This document shows positions 46,479 through 52,637 of a stretch of DNA of 64,000 bases, piece by piece. Every line of letters begins with the position of its first letter. Position 1 is the stretch's first letter. The notes beneath the pieces were generated by a model. It had not been told where the DNA came from, searched no databases, and saw nothing but the letters and a program-made list of their open reading frames with translations. This DNA comes from Actinopolyspora lacussalsi subsp. righensis. GTDB lineage: Bacteria; Actinomycetota; Actinomycetes; Mycobacteriales; Pseudonocardiaceae. The translations under genes were made by a program, and so were the position numbers. The stretch lies in the NCBI RefSeq assembly GCF_900116555.1, contig NZ_FPAT01000010.1, forward strand, positions 124,001-188,000. The letters run 5' to 3'.

Positions 46479-46566
46479 TTCGTGATCGAGGGTGCACGCA
46501 TGAGAAGCACCCCCGGAACGACTCCGAGGGTGCGAAACTGTTCGGCTGGATCAGTCGAACCGGGAG

Positions 46567-46815
46567 TCAATCGAGTTCGCGAATCCGCTGTGTGGCAGTG
46601 TCGCTTTCCCATCCGGCGAGAGCACGGTGGTCCGCCGCCCATTCGGCGCGGGTCCAGGCTTCCGGCATGTTCGGCAGGGCTTCGCGTGCCGCCTGGCGGG
46701 CCTGCTCGAAGTCCCCGAGGGCGTGGAGCACGAACCTCTTGTGTCTATTGAGGATGGAAGGAACGTACCAGTACGAGGAATCAGGCAGCTTTTTCGGAGC
46801 GGGGAGACGTGCCAC
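46567..46815 (-). pseudogene. C-terminal remnant of a TPR-type regulator
   Basis: 82 codons with WYVPSILNRHKRFVLHALGD, FEQARQAAREALPNMPEAWT and RAEWAADHRALAGW, which resembles the last TPR-like segment of actinomycete XRE/TPR regulators. The frame is open upstream only to ~46910, without an HTH or further repeats. It is therefore probably a gene fragment, in line with the damaged state of the island. A short real protein cannot be excluded. Confidence 0.4.
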
Positions 46816-46914
46816 GTGGTGGTCGGTTTCCAGCGCCGCGTGGGTACGTCGAGAGGGCGGCTTAGCTCCGTATCCGGTCGATTCTGCAGCTCCACGGGGA
46901 GTTCTGTGAAATAA

Positions 46915-47250
46915 TCATTTTGGATGGTCGGTTGTGCTGACGGTGCCTGTCGGGGGATAGGCATCGGCGTTGATGGGGCCGAGTACCGGGTCGAACACCG
47001 TGATCCGTTCGGCGCGTTTCTCGGAATCGGCTTTCTGCCGACGGTTTTGCCACAGGTCGAGCTGTGAGTTCTTCGTGCGCGTCTTTCCGTGGTATTCGCA
47101 CCTTCCGCCGCCGGTGGCGACCGTGCATCGGGTGCCCCTTTTTGTGGTCCCGCCGCACTGCACCGCCGGGTCGTGGATGTGGCACAGCCCGGAGGGACGC
47201 GCTCCATTGGGGCAGGGCTTACCGGCCTTCGTGGTCGTTCGACAGCGCAT
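46915..47250 (-). CDS. Cys/His-rich zinc-binding-like protein (DUF5763-like)
   Basis: 111 residues with two CxxxT-type Cys/His units: MRCRTTTKAGKPCPNGARPS, GLCHIHDPAVQCGG, TTKRGTRCTVATGGGRCEYHG, i.e. repeated C-x(8,9)-C-x(8-9)-C-x2-H arrangements likely to bind zinc. The rest is polar and disordered. It lies 70 bp downstream of methyltransferase B on the same strand and may be read from the same transcript. ATG 47250 starts at the conserved motif; GTG 47289 would add 13 residues. No link to the peptide pathway can be shown. Confidence 0.6.
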   Translation of the reverse strand: MRCRTTTKAGKPCPNGARPSGLCHIHDPAVQCGGTTKRGTRCTVATGGGRCEYHGKTRTKNSQLDLWQNRRQKADSEKRAERITVFDPVLGPINADAYPPTGTVSTTDHPK

Positions 47251-47319
47251 GATCGGATCATGCCACTTTCCAGGATCAACCGGATGCACAAGGTAGCTGT
47301 TCGTGGTGTCACCGAGGCC

Positions 47320-48426
47320 TCAGACGCGGATGTTCCAGGAGAGCACACCGCCCGCTGCGTCCACTCGAACCGTGTGTGTGCCGTCCCGAGTCACGGTGAG
47401 TTCGTACTGCCCCGGCCCTGGCCTTCCGGTATCTGACCACCAGGTGTAGGCCGCCTCTACCTCGTCCCACAGTCGGCGCGGGCCGAGCTGATGGACGATC
47501 CACGGATGCTCGTCACGTACGAGGGTCAGCCGTGCCCACGACTTCGAATGGACATCGTGTAGTTCGACGTGGCGGTGCTTCTCGTCGATGTCCACCACTG
47601 TCGGGTAGCAGTGCGGTACCCGAAGTCCGATCGTGAACGCGGCATGCTCGAAATCGAGCATCTCGAACAGCTCGCGGCCACTTCGTGCGGTGGCTGACCG
47701 CTCAGCGCCGAGCAGTTCCCCGTCCGTGGGATCCAGGAAATTCCGACGTTGACCCCGTACCCGCATGAAAGCGAGCCGCATGCCGAAGTGACCGGATGCC
47801 GAGCCGTCCTCTTGCACTCGAAGCCGCGTCAGCGCGTCCTCACCGTAGTCGGTGCCCCACGGTGCCACGATCAAGCCACCGGCCTGCGTTTGGTCGAGCC
47901 ATGCGGGAGGAATCGACCGGACGGATGCCGTGGCGACCACCCTGTCGTAAGGCGCTTCGGCCGGGTAGCCCTCGACACCGTCCGCGGTAACCAGCAGTGG
48001 AAAGTAGCCTTCGGTTGCCAGAGCGCCACGAGCTCCTTCGGTCACTCGTGGATCGACATCGACCGAGACCACCCGCCCGGATCGGCCGGCTCGGTCGATC
48101 AGCAGAGCGGCGTTCCAGCCGGTTCCGGTACCGATCTCCAGCACCCGGTGGCCCGTCCGTACGTCCAGCGCGTCCAGCATGTCCGCGACCACGGACGGTT
48201 TGCTGCAGGAGCTGGTCGGCAGGAACCCAACACTTCCCACGGACTCGGTCCCGTCGTCGACCTGCGTCGTCACCGGTTCGTCCGCCGCGACCATCCCATG
48301 CCAGCGTTCAGGCTCTCGTTCCTTGAAGACCGGGTGGAATCCACCAGTGATCGGATCGTCGTCCCAGATCACGGATGGTATGAACCCAGCACGGGGGACG
48401 GTGAGCCTGTCGCGCCAATCGGTCAC
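47320..48426 (-). CDS. PIMT-like O-methyltransferase with C-terminal extension (cassette B, intact)
   Basis: 368 residues. The N-terminal half is a protein-L-isoaspartate O-methyltransferase fold: TTQVDDGTESVGSVGFLPTSS (substrate loop), SKPSVVADMLDALDVRTGHR, SAM motif I LEIGTGTGWNAALLIDRAG, VVSVDVDPRVTEGA, APYDRVVATASVRSIPPAWL and GGLIVAPWGTD. Repair PIMTs end near here; this protein has ~145 more residues (HFGMRLAFMRVRGQRRNFLD through WWSDTGRPGPGQYELTV), as in PIMT homologues that make aspartimides in RiPP pathways. GTG 48426 lies 5 bp after the stop of peptide B. Likely role: methylates an Asp in peptide B, giving a succinimide (aspartimide). Confidence 0.8.
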   Translation of the reverse strand: MTDWRDRLTVPRAGFIPSVIWDDDPITGGFHPVFKEREPERWHGMVAADEPVTTQVDDGTESVGSVGFLPTSSCSKPSVVADMLDALDVRTGHRVLEIGTGTGWNAALLIDRAGRSGRVVSVDVDPRVTEGARGALATEGYFPLLVTADGVEGYPAEAPYDRVVATASVRSIPPAWLDQTQAGGLIVAPWGTDYGEDALTRLRVQEDGSASGHFGMRLAFMRVRGQRRNFLDPTDGELLGAERSATARSGRELFEMLDFEHAAFTIGLRVPHCYPTVVDIDEKHRHVELHDVHSKSWARLTLVRDEHPWIVHQLGPRRLWDEVEAAYTWWSDTGRPGPGQYELTVTRDGTHTVRVDAAGGVLSWNIRV

Positions 48427-48431
48427 TTCGC

Positions 48432-48545
48432 CTACTTCTCGTCGTCGCTCTCGTGTTTGTTCCCGTCGCCCTTCTCGCCCCAGTTCTCCCACTTGTCCGG
48501 TTGGGGTTGTCCTTGTCCGTCCCGATCCGTGTCGCGTTTGCCCAT
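48432..48545 (-). CDS. Asp-rich small peptide B, candidate RiPP precursor
   Basis: 37 residues, starting MGKRDTDRDGQGQPQPDKWE and ending with a charged tail containing KGDGNKHE and DDEK. AAGGAGA lies ~10 bases before the ATG. It differs from peptide A at about six positions plus one inserted residue, while DRDGQG, PQPDKWENW and DGNKHE are identical. Both Asp-Gly pairs (9-10 and 27-28) are kept. No Cys, one Ser, one Thr, so lanthipeptide-type chemistry is unlikely. The methyltransferase follows 5 bp later. It is below usual gene-calling length limits and is easily missed. Confidence 0.75.
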   Translation of the reverse strand: MGKRDTDRDGQGQPQPDKWENWGEKGDGNKHESDDEK

Positions 48546-48632
48546 CGCAGGTTGTCTCCTTTCGTTCAACTGCTGCGAGGATCAGGCTGCCCAACATCAT
48601 CGATGGCACGGAAGACCACGTGCGTAATCCGG

Positions 48633-48653
48633 TTATGCGACATCGTGAATACG
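48633..48653 (+). promoter_or_regulatory. Motif shared by both cassettes in the divergent promoter region (B)
   Basis: GTTATGCGACATCGTGAATA, followed by CGGCCTTG, matches 42765-42785 of cassette A (GTTATGCGGGATCGTGACTA, then AGCCTTG). It lies ~40-60 bp upstream of the small CPxxY gene. Confidence 0.5.
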
Positions 48654-48692
48654 GCCTTGTCCGGATCGGTATCGTGATCGATGCTTCCGGAC

Positions 48693-48923
48693 ATGGAACT
48701 ACGTAAGGTCTCCGGCTGTGACGACGACGAATGTCCGGCCGTTTACCTCTCGGACCGTGGAACAGCGGTTGTGCGGGGCGATCAAGTGCCGATTCACGAC
48801 GGGCCCACGTTGAGCTCGGGGGAAGCCGCTGTCGAGCTACCGGTCGAAACCGTTCTGCACGCTGTGGCGGCGTTGTCCGGATCGGCGGCGCTGAGACCGG
48901 ATGAGGACTCGGGGAGGTACTGA
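48693..48923 (+). CDS. Small CPxxY protein of cassette B
   Basis: 76 residues, paralogue of 42824-43066: LRKVSGCDDDECPAVYLSDR, VVRGDQVPIHD, SGEAAVELPVETVLHAVAAL. The Cys pair and CPAVY are retained. ATG 48693 matches the cassette-A start; ATG 48681 is possible. The DUF6879 gene follows 1 bp after the stop. Confidence 0.7.
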   Translation: MELRKVSGCDDDECPAVYLSDRGTAVVRGDQVPIHDGPTLSSGEAAVELPVETVLHAVAALSGSAALRPDEDSGRY

Positions 48924-48924
48924 A

Positions 48925-49446
48925 GTGCTCCTGGACGCCGAGGAGTTCGGCAGGAGATTCGTCGAGTGTGAGCGTTCCGCCTGGCGCTTCGAATGCCAGT
49001 CCACCTACAACATGAGCAGGGAACAGGAGAACTTACGGCTGTTCCGGGTCGGGCAATCGAAACCGGAGGGCCACAATGCGAGGTGGCATGAGCGGGTCCG
49101 TGCGTTCTTGGCGACCGGTAAGACCATCGGACGTGTCCGGACCGTCCGTCGGCCGCTCAACGAGTACCAGCGCTACCAGCTTGCCTGGGGGATTCCCGGT
49201 AATCTCGATGCCGGAGAGGACATCCGAATTCTCGACCTGACCGACCTGGAGCTCGACCTTCCCCCGCGCGACTTCTGGTTGTTCGACGAGTCGCTGGTGG
49301 TGGAGTTGTGTTTCGAGTCCGACGGCACTCTGGTCGCCAGACAACAGCTGGAGAATCCCGATTTGACGCGGTATCTGGCGTGGCGGGACACAGCCTTGTC
49401 ACATGCCGAGACGTTGAGCGAATGGAATGCTCGAACCCGACGCTGA
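48925..49446 (+). CDS. DUF6879 family protein, cassette B
   Basis: 173 residues, about 60% identical by eye to the cassette-A paralogue, with KTIGRVRTVRRPLNEYQRYQ, AGEDIRILDLTDLELDLPPR and DFWLFDESLVVELCF. GTG 48925 with GGGGAGG upstream matches the start of the paralogue (MLLD-E/Q-F). Its 3' end overlaps the regulator remnant by 20 bp. Confidence 0.82.
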   Translation: MLLDAEEFGRRFVECERSAWRFECQSTYNMSREQENLRLFRVGQSKPEGHNARWHERVRAFLATGKTIGRVRTVRRPLNEYQRYQLAWGIPGNLDAGEDIRILDLTDLELDLPPRDFWLFDESLVVELCFESDGTLVARQQLENPDLTRYLAWRDTALSHAETLSEWNARTRR

Positions 49447-49722
49447 GCAGCGGGATCGCAGGAGCCTGGCTGAGACGCTCAGGCAACTGCGTGACGCGGC
49501 CGGGCTCTCCGGCGAGAGGTTGGCTGTCAGGACCGCGATGTCCCAGTTACGACGATCGGCTCGTGACCGCCGAGCTGTTCTCCGGCTCGGTCGCGTTGCG
49601 CGACCACCGAGACATTTCCTGTCACCTGAACCTGTTCGCCCCACTTCCGGGAACGATCTCTGGTCGGTAAGGGAGTGCGGCAACCGCTGGTCTCTATCAT
49701 CGAGGAATATCGTGGTACGTGA
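49427..49722 (+). pseudogene. XRE/DUF5753 regulator of cassette B with internal deletion
   Basis: The first ~38 codons (LAETLRQLRDAAGLSGERLA, then VRTAMSQ) match the cassette-A regulator. The sequence then jumps to the segment YDDRLVTAELFSGSVALRDH in another frame, and after one more small indel to HFRERSLVGKGVRQPL and a stop at 49720-49722. Compared with the intact paralogue, ~555 bp are missing (from just after MSQ to just before VYDDRLV), including the recognition helix and most of DUF5753. It cannot encode a working regulator. Confidence 0.85.
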
Positions 49723-50005
49723 GTGGAGGCGTGCCCTGCGTGTATCGTTCACAATACTCTTTTTGGAAGTTGATGATGAGCAGGGTTCACTGTTTCTTCG
49801 TCAGGTTTTCCGTTTTTGATGCGTTGTTCGCAGGATTCATTCGGGTTGTAAGTACTACTTCGCTCTCGGAACCATGTGCTGTGCAGGTGATTTGTCGATA
49901 ACTTGACATGGACAATCTTGTTGCGGATTCGATATCTTGATCGCTTTGATGTTTCGTGTGCTTTCTGGCATGATCAACGCGTAGTCAACTCGCTTCAGGG
50001 GTTTT
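49723..50005. other. AT-rich spacer
   Basis: About 280 bp, clearly lower in GC than the chromosome, with no recognisable gene. It holds the promoter region of the gene at 50006. Confidence 0.4.
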
Positions 50006-50542
50006 ATGATGACAGAGTACGGGCGAAGCTCGTATCCTTACAGCACTTACACTGACGTGGTTCAGCTGAAACAGCAGCACTCGCAACAACAGTTGGGCGG
50101 GACCACTAGAGGGCCTGTTTGGCGCAGAAGCTGGCTTGTGTTTGTGGCTGGTTTCCTCTCTGCTGTGTTGGTAGGTGGTTTGGTTTGGTTGAGCGCATGG
50201 TTGTTTTCTCCGGGAGACTTCGAAGCGAAGGGGGCATTCACGCTTCGCGATGGGGTTACCCAGTATGCGTCGGTTGGTGATTGTCGGGGATCGGATGGCT
50301 ATGATGATATTAGGGAGGGAGTTCAGGTTCGAGTGTTGTCCTCAACTGGGGAGGTATTGGCTGTAGGTGAACTAAATAAATCCAAGTACTCTTTTTCCTC
50401 TGATTCATGTACATTCGGTATAGTGGTCCCGGGGGTTCCGGGTGGGCACGATATTTATCAGATTGAGGTTTCGCATCGTGGAAAGATGACAGTGTCTGCC
50501 GAAGAGGCGCGTTCTGGTAGTATATCCCTATCTTTGGGGTGA
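50006..50542 (+). CDS. Single-pass membrane protein of foreign base composition
   Basis: 178 residues: a Gln/Ser/Tyr-rich cytoplasmic N-terminus (~45 residues), one transmembrane helix (~residues 47-70, WLVFVAGFLSAVLVGGLVWLSAWLF) and an extracytoplasmic domain with two Cys (DCRGSDGYDDI, SDSCTFGIVVPGVPGG) that may pair. Third codon positions are rich in A and T, strikingly unlike the flanks, so recent acquisition is likely. Family not recognised; the outer domain looks like a small beta-rich ligand-binding or adhesion fold. ATG 50006 or 50009. Confidence 0.65.
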   Translation: MMTEYGRSSYPYSTYTDVVQLKQQHSQQQLGGTTRGPVWRRSWLVFVAGFLSAVLVGGLVWLSAWLFSPGDFEAKGAFTLRDGVTQYASVGDCRGSDGYDDIREGVQVRVLSSTGEVLAVGELNKSKYSFSSDSCTFGIVVPGVPGGHDIYQIEVSHRGKMTVSAEEARSGSISLSLG

Positions 50543-50667
50543 ATCATTACTGGGGAGACAGGAATCGTGCCCCGTGAACATCGGGAACTGTTTTGAGTGA
50601 AGAACCGCACTGTCCTGTGTGCCGGCCGAGCCGTCTTCCGGTGTGCTCATCGCCAGTGCTCGTGGGA

Positions 50668-50697
50668 ACGTGGTCGCTGTTTCGGGAGCGACCACGT
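50668..50697. terminator. Strong hairpin between convergent genes
   Basis: ACGTGGTCGCT (50668-50678) pairs perfectly with AGCGACCACGT (50687-50697) across an 8-nt loop, between the 50006 gene and the VOC gene. Confidence 0.6.
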
Positions 50698-50772
50698 CCA
50701 CCCCTCACCGACTACCTGATCCCCGCGCCGCACGAACCGGAGAATCGGATCACGCGGTACGGTGCGGGTTCT

Positions 50773-51150
50773 TCAGGAGGTGTACGGCTGAGTTATGGCC
50801 TCAAGGAAGTGCCCGGCCGGATCGGTGAAGTACACACCCCGCCCGCCGTGGTTGTTGTTGTGCTGCTCGGGCAGCTTTCGCCGTGGATCCGCCCAGTGCG
50901 GCACTCCCTCGTGCCGCAGTCGGCCGTACAACCCGTCGAAATCCGCCTCGGTGATCAGAAAGGCGTAGTGCTGCGGCGGGAATTCGATGCCGGGTTCGGC
51001 GAACTGCAGCATCGTGCCGCCGTCCAGTCGTACTACGAGGAAATGGCCACCCGGCTCGGCCGGAGGCAGGTCGAAGATGCGGGTGAAAAACGCCGCCGAA
51101 TCGTGCTTGTCGTGCGCGGCGATGATCGTGTGGTTGAACAGAACGGTCAA
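50773..51150 (-). CDS. VOC family (glyoxalase-like) protein
   Basis: 125 residues with two beta-alpha-beta-beta-beta units of the vicinal-oxygen-chelate fold: LFNHTIIAAHDKHDSAAFFT...VVRLDGGTMLQFAEPG and HYAFLITEADFDGLYGRLRH...GGRGVYFTDPAGHFLEAITQ. Likely metal ligands are His in the first unit and Glu near the C-terminus (FLEAIT). The substrate is unknown; similar proteins include dioxygenases and thiol-transfer resistance proteins. ATG 51150, normal GC, so it may mark the return to core chromosome. Confidence 0.82.
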   Translation of the reverse strand: MTVLFNHTIIAAHDKHDSAAFFTRIFDLPPAEPGGHFLVVRLDGGTMLQFAEPGIEFPPQHYAFLITEADFDGLYGRLRHEGVPHWADPRRKLPEQHNNNHGGRGVYFTDPAGHFLEAITQPYTS

Positions 51151-51336
51151 CGGGTGCTCCCGTGAACTTGGACGCCTCCATGCCTGACGCTGTCCGCCAC
51201 CGGCACGCGACGCGAGTTCGGATTCTGGCGTGTGTCCGGAGAATCCGCAAGCCCCGCGACCGAACCCGCGAATTAGCCTGCCGTACTCTTCCGACCTCGC
51301 CGGGCCGAGACGCGGCTACGGTCGATCTCGTGGGGA

Positions 51337-51528
51337 TCAGCCCTTGCGGCGCCGCTCGTTGAGTTCGCGGAGCTGGCGCTTTACGTCGTCGAGCTCCCAG
51401 CGGTAGTGACCACCCGGGGTGGTCAGGGTGGGTTCCAGCTGGCCCGTCCGCGCGTAGTTGGTGATCGACTGATGCGAGATCCCGAGAGCTCGCGCCAGCT
51501 CCCCGCTCGTCAGCAGTCGATCGGACAT
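51337..51528 (-). CDS. BldC/MerR-like small DNA-binding protein
   Basis: 63 residues: LLTSGELARALGISHQSITN then YARTGQLEPTLTTPGGHYRW, a MerR-type winged HTH without an effector domain, as in BldC and excisionase-like proteins. The C-terminal helix RQLRELNERRRKG is highly basic. The divergent gene at 51645 is separated by 116 bp that contain direct repeats phased every 9 bp, suitable for head-to-tail binding of such a protein. Confidence 0.82.
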   Translation of the reverse strand: MSDRLLTSGELARALGISHQSITNYARTGQLEPTLTTPGGHYRWELDDVKRQLRELNERRRKG

Positions 51529-51572
51529 GCCTCGAAGATAGTTCGCTCGATCGGTTGACCGCTTGTCGCTTT

Positions 51573-51634
51573 AGCAGATTTAGCCGTTCTGTTAGTTTCG
51601 ATGCGTCAGCGGATTTAGCAGATTGAGCACTTTG
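51573..51634. promoter_or_regulatory. 9-bp-phased direct repeats between the BldC-like gene and the zinc-finger gene
   Basis: Repeats of the form AGC-N-GATT-N start at 51573 (AGCAGATTT), 51582 (AGCCGTTCT), 51608 (AGCGGATTT), 51617 (AGCAGATTG) and 51626 (AGCACTTTG). Two clusters with a strict 9-bp step lie in an otherwise AT-richer divergent promoter region, next to a BldC-like gene. A cooperative head-to-tail operator is likely. Confidence 0.55.
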
Positions 51635-51644
51635 AGGAGTAGTG

Positions 51645-51947
51645 ATGATGAGTGAGCGTGAGCACTTCTGGATGCCGATCCCGGCCCCCGAGTCGAAGCG
51701 GCACGCCTTCCGGGGCAGGCAGTGGGACGGATCTCCGGCGGCCGAGAGCCTGTGCGGCTCGGCGCTGCCGATGGCGCGCCCCAGTGAGATGGACTGGATC
51801 CAGTGTCCCACCTGTTGGCGCTGCTGGCAGGAGTTGCTGGAACGGGCTCCCGAACCGGAACCCGCCTGCCAGGGCTGTCCCCACCGCTCCGGAAGGCGCG
51901 ATCCGGAGACCATCCGTGCCGAACTGGAACGCACGGAATCCCCGTGA
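51645..51947 (+). CDS. Small zinc-finger protein
   Basis: About 100 residues. HFWMPIPAPESKRHAFRGRQ is followed by a His/Cys-rich core: ESLCGSALP, WIQCPTCWRCWQELL and CQGCPHRSGRRD. CxxC and CxxCxxC pairs plus nearby His suggest one or two zinc sites. Pseudonocardiales carry many such short zinc-finger proteins, often beside small HTH genes. ATG 51645 or 51648 after GAGGAG; GTG 51642 also possible. Divergent from the BldC-like gene and probably regulated by it. Confidence 0.65.
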   Translation: MMSEREHFWMPIPAPESKRHAFRGRQWDGSPAAESLCGSALPMARPSEMDWIQCPTCWRCWQELLERAPEPEPACQGCPHRSGRRDPETIRAELERTESP

Positions 51948-52036
51948 TCCGGCTGTGGGGTCATGCCGAGTTCATCCTGTTGTGGAATCCCGCGAAGCCA
52001 ACACGGCAGCGGAAGTGACCGTTAAGCTCGGCCCGT

Positions 52037-52453
52037 ATGTTGTTTTTCCTGCTGCTGGTCTCCCCGGTGGTGGTGCTGCCGCTGGTGCTCGTGCACGCGG
52101 TGTACTCGTACCGGAAACTGCTGCGGCGACCCGCAAGGCTGTGTTCGTACGCGGCCGTGCTCATCGGCGGTACCGCGTACCTGGTGTTCCTCCGGGGACT
52201 GGCCCACACGCCCATCGTGCAGGGCACTACTAGATGTGTCGAGGACAAACCCAACTGGATGGGTGAGGGGGACCGACTGCTGCGTTACGACCCGAAGACC
52301 TTTCCGCCGGAGGCCAACTGCGTCTGGGACAACGGGACCACAGTGGACATGGTGCCGGGGTACATCGCCCCGACCTTGTACACGCTCCTGCCGCTCACCG
52401 CCGCCTGCGCCGTAGCGGCGTTGTTCTTCCTGCTGCGCACCCGCCGTTCGTGA
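52037..52453 (+). CDS. Hypothetical two-to-three-helix membrane protein
   Basis: 138 residues. Hydrophobic segments lie at ~1-22 (LFFLLLVSPVVVLPLVLVHAVY), ~37-55 and ~110-133, with a ~55-residue extracytoplasmic loop containing two Cys (TTRCVEDKPNWMGEGDRLLR, EANCVWDNGT) that may pair. No family recognised. GC content is normal for the chromosome. Confidence 0.6.
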   Translation: MLFFLLLVSPVVVLPLVLVHAVYSYRKLLRRPARLCSYAAVLIGGTAYLVFLRGLAHTPIVQGTTRCVEDKPNWMGEGDRLLRYDPKTFPPEANCVWDNGTTVDMVPGYIAPTLYTLLPLTAACAVAALFFLLRTRRS

Positions 52454-52637
52454 GCCGAACGTGCGAACGTCGCGTGGGGGAGCGGAGCGGCGAGCCCCGC
52501 CCACCCGAGCGCGTAACCGGTGACGGAATGCCCTGGGGCACCCCTCCCGGCCTGCGTGGAGCGTGAAGTGGTGCGACCGTACGGGCACGCGGCGGCACCC
52601 CGCCGCGTCATTCCATGATGATCTTGGGGGACATCGC

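Noticed and set aside
48432-48545. FxLD-type lanthipeptide interpretation of the small peptides
   Set aside because: The peptides lack Cys and have almost no Ser/Thr, and no FxLD motif or LanB/LanC-like gene is present.
50593-51165. 190-codon plus-strand ORF opposite the VOC gene
   Set aside because: It is an antisense shadow of the VOC gene; its N-terminal part has no recognisable domain.
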